Made by a program: the position numbers and the translations under genes. From CAZICM01 sp964537685 (GTDB lineage: Bacteria > Myxococcota_A > Polyangia > Polyangiales > Polyangiaceae): 64,000 bases of DNA. Position 1 is the first letter of the stretch; every line of letters begins with the position of its first letter. The stretch lies in NCBI GenBank assembly GCA_964537685.1, contig CAZICM010000022.1, forward strand, positions 79,970 through 143,969, given 5' to 3'. Under the pieces are notes generated by a model that had not been told where the DNA came from, ran no database searches, and saw nothing but the letters and a program-made list of their open reading frames with translations. This document shows, piece after piece, positions 26,537-34,212 of the stretch.

Positions 26537-27892
26537 CTACGCCGTCCACACCTCCTGCACCATCCTCCCAAATAACTCCATCGCCTGGCACCGATCGGGA
26601 AAGCCCGCAAGCTCCACCGCATCCTCGCACACAGGCATCTGAAGCTCCCGCCTCAAACGCTCCACCGCCTCGAGCATCGCTTGCTCCACCCGCACCTTCC
26701 CCTCCTCACCCAAGCGCGTCTCCATCCACCTCATCACCTCCCACGATAACTGCGCATGCCTCCCCTCATCCCGCGCAATCCCCCGCATTAACTTCGCCAC
26801 CCTTGCATCCCGCGCCGTTTTCGCCTGCACCGTTGCCACAAGCGCCCCAAAGGTCTCCCGAACACAACCCTCCGCCGCATTCTCCACCGCAATCTCCTCC
26901 AAATCCCGGACGGGCAATGCCTCTGCCTTTAACGCTCCCGGCTCTCCCCCAAAAACCCTCGCCAATTCCCCCACCGAACGGGCATGCCTCACCTCATCCC
27001 GCGCCGACCTTCGCGCCGCCTCCACCAATCTCCCAGGCGCCCCATACGCCTCGAGCTCCTTGGCCAACCGCTCAAACGCAGGCACAGCCGCCGCCTCCAG
27101 CGTAGCCATCCGAGCCAAAAACGCCCCCAAATTTTCCCCTGAAGAAGGCGCCGCGCTTACCCCCTCCGTCATCCTGCCCACCACGCAATTGGGATCGCCC
27201 TCTTCCAAAAGCTCGGTTTCTGTCACCGAACTCGAACCATCGGGCTTCACCACAACCACATTCAAATTTAAACTTGTCCCCTCCCCGCAGGTCGAACCCG
27301 ACTTTGCCAGCACCTCAAACGAACCATCCCCAAGCGCGTGCACATTGTTCCCGCACTCGATATACATACCTTGCTCCCAAGACACAACAAAAGCCGCTTC
27401 CTCTGGTGTATCGATGGTCCCCAGCACGGCTTTCGCCTCGGGAAATGTATATAGACCCTGAACCATATCGCCCGAGGTGGTAATCATATAATTGAGCGTA
27501 GGCTCAAACCCCCCGGAGTTCCAGCCTTTCATTGGATCGTGAAGCGCCATAATCGCCGCCTGACAAGCCGCCTTATCCGCAGCCTTGTCGCAGGGCACGC
27601 CAAAGGAATCGATCAAGGTAGGCTCGGGGCCTCCAAAATGCTGAAAGAGCTGAACGCTATCGATACCCTGGGCAGGGCTAATGCGCTGAAGCGGCTTATA
27701 GACACCGCCTGTGCACACATTTTTATCGAAGCGTGAGGCATCGATTGAATCGCCGGAACAAGCGGGAGCGAGAACGGCGAGCGCAATACCTTGCAAGAGA
27801 AGCGGAAGCTTCTGGGGCCGTTTAGAACCCGCATTTTTGTTAAGCCAAGCATGGGAAACGAATGAATTCGGCCTAAGTGTTCTCTTTTTCAT
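26537..27892 (-). CDS. Lipoprotein with ferritin-like di-iron domain
   Basis: A 451-residue protein. A long N-terminus leads to a hydrophobic stretch ending LAPAC, a good lipobox. The first ~200 residues after it are rich in Cys and Gly without a recognised domain. From about residue 255 comes a four-helix ferritin-like domain with ligand pattern E (MATLEAAAVPAFERLA), ExxH (SARDEVRHARS), E (ENAAEGCVRETFGA) and ExxH (IARDEGRHAQLSW), so a di-iron centre should form. Such exported ferritin-like proteins occur in myxobacteria and their substrate is unknown. ATG 27892 was chosen over an upstream extension. It is divergent from the ATPase/nuclease gene. Confidence 0.75.
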   Translation of the reverse strand: MKKRTLRPNSFVSHAWLNKNAGSKRPQKLPLLLQGIALAVLAPACSGDSIDASRFDKNVCTGGVYKPLQRISPAQGIDSVQLFQHFGGPEPTLIDSFGVPCDKAADKAACQAAIMALHDPMKGWNSGGFEPTLNYMITTSGDMVQGLYTFPEAKAVLGTIDTPEEAAFVVSWEQGMYIECGNNVHALGDGSFEVLAKSGSTCGEGTSLNLNVVVVKPDGSSSVTETELLEEGDPNCVVGRMTEGVSAAPSSGENLGAFLARMATLEAAAVPAFERLAKELEAYGAPGRLVEAARRSARDEVRHARSVGELARVFGGEPGALKAEALPVRDLEEIAVENAAEGCVRETFGALVATVQAKTARDARVAKLMRGIARDEGRHAQLSWEVMRWMETRLGEEGKVRVEQAMLEAVERLRRELQMPVCEDAVELAGFPDRCQAMELFGRMVQEVWTA

Positions 27893-28066
27893 ACATCTAG
27901 TTACGCCGATATTTGGCGCAAATGCAAGCGCATTTTCATCCGCCCACGGCAACGGGCCTGATATTTTTTAAAAACCTTCAAAAAAATCTTGTCCTCCGGC
28001 GCTTACCCGACTAAAGCCGATCTCCAGAAACCCTCAGCGGCCAGAGTGCCCCTACACAGGACAAAC

Positions 28067-29617
28067 ATGTCCCGCTTCTTCAATACCGCAGGCCCCAACC
28101 GCCCCGCCCTTCACTACACCCTCCCCGTCCTCAGCCGCGTTCCCAACGTCCGCAAACTCATCGATAGACAATTCTACTTCGTCGTCCACGCGCCCCGCCA
28201 AGTCGGCAAAACCACCTGCTTCCGCACCCTCGCCCACGAGCTCACAGCCGAAGGAACATACACCGCCGTCCTTCTCTCCATGGAAAGCGGCGTAGGCTTA
28301 CTGCACGACCTGGGCGCCGCCGAACTCGCCATCCTTAAATCCTGGGAACTGGCCGCTCAGACCGATTTACCCGCCGAACTCCAGCCCCCTCCATTCCCAA
28401 TCGAATCCGCCCCGGGCAGCCGTATCTCCAGCGCCCTCTCAGCCTGGTCCCGATCGTCTACCCGCCCCCTCGTTATTTTCCTCGATGAAATCGACGCCCT
28501 TGAAGGCGATGTACTGCTCAATATCCTGCGCCAGCTCCGCGACGGCTATCGCCATCGCCCCGAAGCTTTCCCGTGGTCCTTGGCCCTTATCGGCATGCGC
28601 AACATACGCGACTACAAAATCGCCTCGAGCGGCGCGAACCGCACCCACTCCGCAAGCCCTTTTAATATTGCCGCCGAAGCCATCACCCTTCGCAATTTCA
28701 CCCGCGAAGAAGTCGCCGATCTCTACAACCAGCACACCCAAGAAACGGGCCAAATCTTCCTGCCCGAAGCCATCGATTGTGCCTTTGAACTCACCCAAGG
28801 CCAACCATGGCTTGTGAATGCCCTAGCCCGCCAACTAACCGAAACCCTGGTCGAAGATATCCACCAACCCATCACCAAAGATCACGTCGAACAGGCCAAA
28901 GAAATCCTGATACGCCGCCGCGACACCCATCTCGACAGCCTCGCCGAACGCCTTCGCGAACCCCGGGTCAGAAATATCATTGAACCCATGCTTTCAGGCG
29001 AACATCAGGCCGAAATCCCCGACGATGACATCCACTTTATCACCGACCTGGGCCTACTCAGGCTCGGCGAAGGCCGAAGGCTTGAACCCGCCAATCCCAT
29101 CTACAAAGAAGTCATTGTCCGTCAACTCTCCTTTAGCCTCCAGACCAACCTGCCCCTGATTCGGCCCACCTGGCTTAACCCCGAAGGAAAACTCGATCGA
29201 ACAGCTCTCCTTCAATCCTTCCTCGGCTTCTGGCGCCAACATGGCGAACCCCTCTTCAAAGCCGCCCCCTACCATGAAATAGCGCCCCACTTGGTCCTGA
29301 TGGCCTTCCTTCACCGCGTCGTCAATGGAGGCTCCATCGAGCGCGAATACTCAACGGGAAGCGGCCGAATGGATCTCTGCGTCCGCTATGCCGGGGATAC
29401 ATTGGGCATCGAATTAAAGGTCTGGAGACCCGGCCGCAAAGATCCCCAGCCCGAGGGCCTGATTCAACTCGACGGCTATTTACAGGGCATTGGACAAAAC
29501 AGCGGCTGGCTCGTTATTTTTGACAGGCGCCCCGATTTGCCCCCTCTTGAAGACCGGGTCAGCGCCTACGAAGCCCAAACGCCGGCAGGAAAGACCGTCA
29601 TCGTAATCCGGGCCTAG
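28067..29617 (+). CDS. P-loop ATPase with C-terminal PD-(D/E)XK nuclease domain
   Basis: A 516-residue protein. The N-terminal ATPase has Walker A APRQVGKTT near residue 45 and Walker B PLVIFLDEIDAL near residue 145, with a winged-helix-like stretch after NFTREEVADLYNQHTQETG. The C-terminal ~100 residues read as a PD-(D/E)XK nuclease: EREYSTGSGRMDLCVRY, then GIELKVW, giving the D...ExK active site, and a Q in LIQLDGYLQG. AGGA precedes ATG 28067. This architecture is widespread in accessory regions of bacteria and is often taken as a defence or mobile-element-related module; its target is unknown. It converges on the SIR2-like gene 10 bases away. Confidence 0.8.
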   Translation: MSRFFNTAGPNRPALHYTLPVLSRVPNVRKLIDRQFYFVVHAPRQVGKTTCFRTLAHELTAEGTYTAVLLSMESGVGLLHDLGAAELAILKSWELAAQTDLPAELQPPPFPIESAPGSRISSALSAWSRSSTRPLVIFLDEIDALEGDVLLNILRQLRDGYRHRPEAFPWSLALIGMRNIRDYKIASSGANRTHSASPFNIAAEAITLRNFTREEVADLYNQHTQETGQIFLPEAIDCAFELTQGQPWLVNALARQLTETLVEDIHQPITKDHVEQAKEILIRRRDTHLDSLAERLREPRVRNIIEPMLSGEHQAEIPDDDIHFITDLGLLRLGEGRRLEPANPIYKEVIVRQLSFSLQTNLPLIRPTWLNPEGKLDRTALLQSFLGFWRQHGEPLFKAAPYHEIAPHLVLMAFLHRVVNGGSIEREYSTGSGRMDLCVRYAGDTLGIELKVWRPGRKDPQPEGLIQLDGYLQGIGQNSGWLVIFDRRPDLPPLEDRVSAYEAQTPAGKTVIVIRA

Positions 29618-29627
29618 AACAACCCCC

Positions 29628-30845
29628 TTATACCTGGGGCAAATTCTTTAAAAACACCTCAATCCCCTCAAACTGCCCAGACGGGAAAAAGAGCGGCCGA
29701 ATATTATGATCCGACAAAAACTTCTTACGCTTGGCAATATCGGTGCGCCCTTGAGGAAGCTCCACAATCGCATAATGAACGGGAGGTGCCGCGTGATGGG
29801 AGGCCACATGCTGAATCAACCTGACCGTTCGATCATTCTGCAAACTACAGCCCAAAAACAGCATCGTCCTTGAACTAAACAATTGCTCCAGCGCCCTCGG
29901 CAAAGGCTTGCTTATATCCACCTGCCCCACCTCCGCGCTTCCATAATACTGCGCATAATCCGACAGCGTAAGCACCCTATCCTGGCTATCGTTAACATCA
30001 CCGTGAATCTTTAATAGAAAACGCTTGTTCTGATGAAGAGCCGATACAAATAAATCCGACCGCGCCCCCCACACCTTCTCCTCGAACATGCGGTTCTGCT
30101 CTGTAAAAACCCGCTCCAAAATACGATCGAAATTGGTCGTCACCACCGGCCCCCTGGCCATTAACGGCAACAGGGTCACCGCCCCCTTCAGATTCGCTCT
30201 ATCGGAACGCCTTTGACCGAAGGAAGCATCTAATTTATCGCTAAACGCCCGCTTACCCAAGGAACCTATCAAAGCCTCGGCGGCGCCCTCAAAGTCACCC
30301 GTATCCAAAAGCGAGCGAATACGATCTTCATCGAGCGCATCCTTGGCGGCCTTTTCGATAAACGATCTCCATCCTGGCATACCGCAGGGAATCGAAAGCC
30401 CCGCACCCACAAAGGGAACGATAGACAGCGCCCGGACCTGCTCGCTCAGCCGTTCAAAGTTATCTTCGTTATCCTCGACCTGGAAAAGCGCTTGAAGTTC
30501 TGGGGCGGCGGCGGGATTGGGCGGGGGCGGCTGAACACCCTGGCCTGCCTGCGCAGGCATCCGGGCCAGCGCATCCCGTGCGGCGATCACCGGCTTGCAG
30601 CGGGGATCGTGGCTATACAAAAGAATAATACTCTCGAGCACACTCTCCAGATGCTCTTTATCGGGCCGCTCATTCAGCGCGCGCAGATCGTTGAGAAATT
30701 GAGTTGCGGGCGCGTTCTGATTGGCGAGGCCGGCCCGGACAGCGGCGGGCAGACCCGACAGGATAGCCGTTCGGGAGCCCGTCGCGCCCATGTCCAAAGC
30801 CGCTTGATAGACTGAATTGATATGCGCCGGAGACAATAGAGCCAT
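29628..30845 (-). CDS. SIR2-like predicted NADase with N-terminal helical adaptor domain
   Basis: A 405-residue protein. Residues ~1-95 form a helical domain (YQAALDMGATGSRTAIL, FLNDLRALNERPDKEHLESV) resembling effector-associated domains, which bring effectors and sensors together. A Pro/Ala linker follows. From about residue 135 comes a SIR2-like Rossmann fold: SIVPFVGAGLSIPCGMPGW, VVTTNFDRILERVF, FLLKIHGDVND and TMLFLGCSLQNDRTVRLI. The Gly-rich loop, TTNFD and IHGD are the NAD-binding and catalytic landmarks. In known phage defence systems such SIR2 domains hydrolyse NAD+ to stop growth of infected cells. GGAG lies before ATG 30845. The unknown gene starting at 31015 is divergent. Confidence 0.85.
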   Translation of the reverse strand: MALLSPAHINSVYQAALDMGATGSRTAILSGLPAAVRAGLANQNAPATQFLNDLRALNERPDKEHLESVLESIILLYSHDPRCKPVIAARDALARMPAQAGQGVQPPPPNPAAAPELQALFQVEDNEDNFERLSEQVRALSIVPFVGAGLSIPCGMPGWRSFIEKAAKDALDEDRIRSLLDTGDFEGAAEALIGSLGKRAFSDKLDASFGQRRSDRANLKGAVTLLPLMARGPVVTTNFDRILERVFTEQNRMFEEKVWGARSDLFVSALHQNKRFLLKIHGDVNDSQDRVLTLSDYAQYYGSAEVGQVDISKPLPRALEQLFSSRTMLFLGCSLQNDRTVRLIQHVASHHAAPPVHYAIVELPQGRTDIAKRKKFLSDHNIRPLFFPSGQFEGIEVFLKNLPQV

Positions 30846-31014
30846 GGCTTCGCTCTCCTACTCCATCCCGTCCATGCTTGGCAACAAAAAAAAATCGCAG
30901 CCCCCAAAAAACATCTTGCATCGCAAAAACACAGCCTTTAACCTCCCACCTTCACCGCGCCAAAACGCATTGCTCACCCTTTGGCGCACAACCCTGAACA
31001 ACGAGGAACATGCC

Positions 31015-31776
31015 ATGGCTTTCCCCAAAACAATCAATAAAACCGACGCCATCATCGCCTACAGCAACGAGGTTATCGGACGTATCCAAGGCATTCTTGC
31101 CACCGACCTGTTAATATCGGACCCCAACAAACAAAAAACCCTCGCCGATATCGCCACCAGCATTCAAACCCCCAATCAAGCCCTTTTAACCCTCTATGTG
31201 GCCAATCATCTCCAAAAAGTCGGCGCCTACCGAACCCAGGTTGGCCTGGGCCGGGGCCACGATTTTGTCTTTGGGCGCCATGTCGCCAACGTCAGCGAAA
31301 GCATCCGCACCGGTCCCGCCCTGGGTTCCCGCGATCATGCCGAATACCGCAAGGTCTTCAAGGATGGAAACACCAAAAGCTATGTCGACCCCACCGTCCG
31401 CGAAGACCCCGCTCTCTGCGAAGAATTGGCCCGCTGCCTTCAGCAGGTGAATGATTTAAATTCAAAGACGGCACTCTTAGACGCCACCACCAAATTACAA
31501 GCGGCCCTGACACCTGTAGCGGAGACGCTTGTGACCATGGAGAAACAACAGTCCAAAGACTTCACCATAGAAGTCGAAGGGCGCCAAGCGGTGATTGATG
31601 CACTATGGTCGGGCAAAAAGATGGTGGAAGCGGCGCTGGGACGAGACAGGGGACTCGTCAAATTTATATTTTTTGATTTTGACAGGACCGAAGGCGGCTC
31701 CAAAGACGACGTTCCCGGCATGGAAGACCCTGCGGGCGGCCCGGATGCGACAAATACCTCGAATCCAACGGGATAA
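31015..31776 (+). CDS. Unknown protein next to SIR2-like gene
   Basis: A 253-residue protein I do not recognise. It starts at ATG 31015 with GAGGA eight bases upstream. It is predominantly helical, with a hydrophobic N-terminal half (AIIAYSNEVIGRIQGILATD, TLYVANHLQKVGAYRTQVGL), a central polar part rich in charged residues, and a C-terminal helix with two Lys (ALWSGKKMVEAALGRDRGLV). The last ~30 residues are Asp/Gly/Pro-rich and disordered. No signal peptide or membrane helix is clear. It is divergent from the SIR2-like gene with ~170 bases between, and its stop codon abuts a degenerate 42-bp repeat. It may be a partner or regulator of the SIR2-like protein; that is inference from position only. 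Confidence 0.65.
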   Translation: MAFPKTINKTDAIIAYSNEVIGRIQGILATDLLISDPNKQKTLADIATSIQTPNQALLTLYVANHLQKVGAYRTQVGLGRGHDFVFGRHVANVSESIRTGPALGSRDHAEYRKVFKDGNTKSYVDPTVREDPALCEELARCLQQVNDLNSKTALLDATTKLQAALTPVAETLVTMEKQQSKDFTIEVEGRQAVIDALWSGKKMVEAALGRDRGLVKFIFFDFDRTEGGSKDDVPGMEDPAGGPDATNTSNPTG

Positions 31777-32052
31777 AGCGGTCTACAAAGGTCCCTAGAG
31801 CTTCGGGCAGCATAAAAAGGCTGCGAGGGATCTGGAAAAACATTTTTGGCAACGCCCAAAACCCGCCTCCAAACGCCACTGCCCGATCGGGAAACGCAAA
31901 AAGCCTGCATCCAAACAGGAAATCCCGAACCGACATTCCATAAAAGCTGTCTCGAGACGACGTTCTGGTCCTGGCAAGTGCAAAAAGGCACCAGCCATTC
32001 CATAATGCCCGACCGGTAAGTGACGGATCTACGCAGGGAAACAGGAAATCCT
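31777..32052. repeat. Degenerate 42-bp tandem repeat between defence-type genes
   Basis: Read on the minus strand, G-C/T-rich cores of the type GCCTTTTTG, GCTTTTATG, GGCTTTTTG and GGTTTTGGG start at 31989, 31947, 31905, 31863, 31821 and 31779, exactly 42 bases apart each time. A 13-base exact copy, AAACAGGAAATCC, lies at 31913-31925 and again at 32039-32051, a spacing of 126, three times 42. The units diverge strongly otherwise. On the minus strand the frame gives 14-residue periodic peptides, but stop codons interrupt it. It begins at the stop codon of the upstream gene. It may be a decayed minisatellite or a remnant of a repeat-coding gene. Confidence 0.7.
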
Positions 32053-32179
32053 GCTCGGGCAGCGGGCGATCTTTGCGGGGATCGGGGAGTTACCGGGAAG
32101 GATATCCATATTGGCGGGGGGTGAACGGGGAAGATTGAAGCCCATGAAACGGCAGTCACCCCCGATCGCAACATTTTTT

Positions 32180-32216
32180 TTGACAACAGCGCGCATGTTT
32201 GAATAAGGTACGCGCT
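32180..32216 (+). promoter_or_regulatory. Putative promoter of the ATPase/HNH operon
   Basis: A consensus TTGACA at 32180-32185 follows an eight-T run. TAAGGT at 32204-32209 is a weak -10 at an 18-base spacing. AGCGCG (32188-32193) and CGCGCT (32211-32216) form an inverted repeat around the -10, which could bind a repressor. The ATG at 32249 has GGAGG six bases upstream. Confidence 0.4.
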
Positions 32217-32248
32217 CGAAAGCGGCGGGGACAGAGCGGAGGGCAGCG

Positions 32249-33553
32249 ATGCTTGCATATCTAGGCTTAAAGAATGTGGGACCGGCGCCCAGCATGGAGA
32301 TGGATCTTGGGTCCCGGATGAATTTGATGACGGGGGACAATGGCCTGGGCAAGACGCTGCTCTTGGATGCTGCTTGGTATGCGCTGACGAGAACATGGCC
32401 GTTTTTATGGCCGGGGAAAGGGCTTGTGCCAACGGTAGAGCCCGCGCGTATTTCCTGGCAGGAGCGCCGGAATAAAAACCAGCAGTCAGTGCACTCGGCG
32501 CTTTATTCGTTCAAGGAAGGTATGTGGCTGCCCGATGCGGCCGATGGGCCGGAGAGTGCCGACCCCTCCAAAACCCTGGTTGTTTATGGGCGCGTCGACG
32601 GAGGCTTTTCAGTCACCATCCCTTATCGATTGGGTCATCCGTTTCGCCTTCCTTTTGGCCAAGAGGCATGGGATAGGTCGATGTGCTTTCAATTCGATGC
32701 AACTGAGGTTTGGGAAGGCTCAAAGGCGGAAGTGAATCAATCCTCCTATCGTGTCAACGAAGGTCTGCTGCGCGATTGGCGAAATTGGGCCACTGATCCA
32801 TCAAGTGAGTCCTTTGATCAGTTTACTTCGATTGTTAAAGCGCTCTCTCCGGGTGAAGAATTGATTCCTCTTCGAAAATGGGAGCGTATTTTCATTGATG
32901 ATGCGCTGGATGTGCCAATCCTTCAAACGCCGGCGGGCGAGGTTCCTATTGTACACACCTCGGCGGCGGTGAAACGCATGCTTGGACTGGCCTATATGCT
33001 GGTGTGGGTATGGCGCGAGCACCGGATCGCCGCGCGCCTTCAAAAGCTGGAGCCATTGCGTTCATTTGTGCTGTTGATCGACGAAGTGGAAGCGCATCTG
33101 CATCCTCAATGGCAGAGGCGTATTGTACCAGCGCTGATGGCGGCGCATCAAGCATTGGCGCCGGACGTGGCGATGCAGATTCTTCTGACGACGCATTCGC
33201 CGTTGGTGCTTGCATCTGCGGAGCCCTGTTTCGATTCCGGGCAAGATGCCTGGTTTGATTTGGATTTTGAGCGGGAGCCGGCGCCGCCCCATGTTGTATT
33301 AAGAAAACGTCCATTTGTTAGACATGGAGATGTATCCAATTGGCTAACCAGCAATGCCTTTGATCTCAAGAGCGCGCGTTCATTGGAAGCCGAAAGGGCG
33401 ATGGAGCAAGCAAAGCAGCTCTTAAGAGAACCCAATCCAAATCTCGAGCAAGCGGAACAGATTCATCAAGAACTGGCCAAAGTCCTTCCCGATATCGATC
33501 CCTTTTGGGTGCGGTGGGGAGCGTTTATGGAGAAGCTTCGGGGGAACGCATGA
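32249..33553 (+). CDS. PtuA-like AAA ATPase (Septu-type defence)
   Basis: A 434-residue ABC/SMC-type ATPase. Walker A is TGDNGLGKTLLLDAAW near residues 28-43. Walker B with its Glu is FVLLIDEVEAHLHPQWQRRI near residue 275, and the switch His is in LTTHSPLVLAS. The signature-like stretch is AAVKRMLGLAYMLVWVWREH. This layout matches the PtuA ATPase of Septu defence and related RecF-like ATPases paired with HNH nucleases. A good GGAGG precedes ATG 32249. It overlaps the HNH gene by four bases (ATGA), as expected for an effector pair. Assignment to Septu is inferred from the pairing; closely related systems share both parts. Confidence 0.75.
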   Translation: MLAYLGLKNVGPAPSMEMDLGSRMNLMTGDNGLGKTLLLDAAWYALTRTWPFLWPGKGLVPTVEPARISWQERRNKNQQSVHSALYSFKEGMWLPDAADGPESADPSKTLVVYGRVDGGFSVTIPYRLGHPFRLPFGQEAWDRSMCFQFDATEVWEGSKAEVNQSSYRVNEGLLRDWRNWATDPSSESFDQFTSIVKALSPGEELIPLRKWERIFIDDALDVPILQTPAGEVPIVHTSAAVKRMLGLAYMLVWVWREHRIAARLQKLEPLRSFVLLIDEVEAHLHPQWQRRIVPALMAAHQALAPDVAMQILLTTHSPLVLASAEPCFDSGQDAWFDLDFEREPAPPHVVLRKRPFVRHGDVSNWLTSNAFDLKSARSLEAERAMEQAKQLLREPNPNLEQAEQIHQELAKVLPDIDPFWVRWGAFMEKLRGNA

Positions 33554-34212
33554 TTCCCGTTCGTCCCGCGCCCGAGCCTGGGGATTTTGATGCGAGGGTA
33601 CGAAACAAAGGTCTGGCCGCCATAGCCGAGATGGTCGGAGAAGGGAAAGCCCCAAACAGACCCGGCCCGGCCCGAAAGAAAATCGCCGATGCCCGGGAAG
33701 CGATTCCGCCGGATCAATTTCCCCCCTTTTGGAGAGATGCCCTGCCGGATATGCTCGATGCCTACCATCGCCTGTGCGCTTATAGTGCGCTCTATATCGA
33801 GCATCTTATGGGCAATGCTTCGGTCGATCATATGATTCCAAAATCAAAAGCTTGGAACCAAGTCTATGAATGGTCCAATTATCGGCTAGCATGCAGCCGC
33901 ATCAATTCCTTTAAATCAGACGTCGATTTAGCCCTCGATCCTTTTGAGATTGGCGAAGGATTATTTGCGCTTGAATTCACGGCTTTTCAGGTGATGGTTG
34001 GCCCGATGGCTTCCAAGGACATGATTCCCCGGGTGGAACAGACCATCCGCGTTCTTCATCTCAACGATGAGGAATGTTGCAAGGCCCGCGAGGCATACGT
34101 GGTGGATTATCAGCAGGGAGAAATCTTTTGGTCCTATCTAAAGCGGCGCGCTCCTTTTGTTGCGCAGGAGCTAAAACGTCAGCAGATGCTTCGTCCAGGC
34201 GACGGCGATTGA
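33550..34212 (+). CDS. HNH endonuclease, PtuB-like partner
   Basis: A 220-residue protein starting at ATG 33550, overlapping the ATPase stop. The HNH segment near residues 75-125 has VDHMIPKSKAWNQVYEWSNY then LACSRINSFKSD: His of DH, Asn in WSNY, and the N..K end. Only one cysteine lies before the motif, so no CxxC zinc knuckle is evident. Such proteins are the toxic DNase in PtuA/PtuB (Septu) and related HNH-ATPase pairs. A C-terminal helical part continues to HLNDEECCKAREAYVVDYQQ. It ends one base before the convergent fused oxidase gene. Confidence 0.75.
   Translation: MIPVRPAPEPGDFDARVRNKGLAAIAEMVGEGKAPNRPGPARKKIADAREAIPPDQFPPFWRDALPDMLDAYHRLCAYSALYIEHLMGNASVDHMIPKSKAWNQVYEWSNYRLACSRINSFKSDVDLALDPFEIGEGLFALEFTAFQVMVGPMASKDMIPRVEQTIRVLHLNDEECCKAREAYVVDYQQGEIFWSYLKRRAPFVAQELKRQQMLRPGDGD

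Noticed and set aside
31440..32432. 330-codon minus-strand frame across the unknown gene, the 42-bp array and the ATPase start
   Set aside because: It runs antisense to two better-supported genes, and its only regular part is the repeat array, which explains the periodic peptides.
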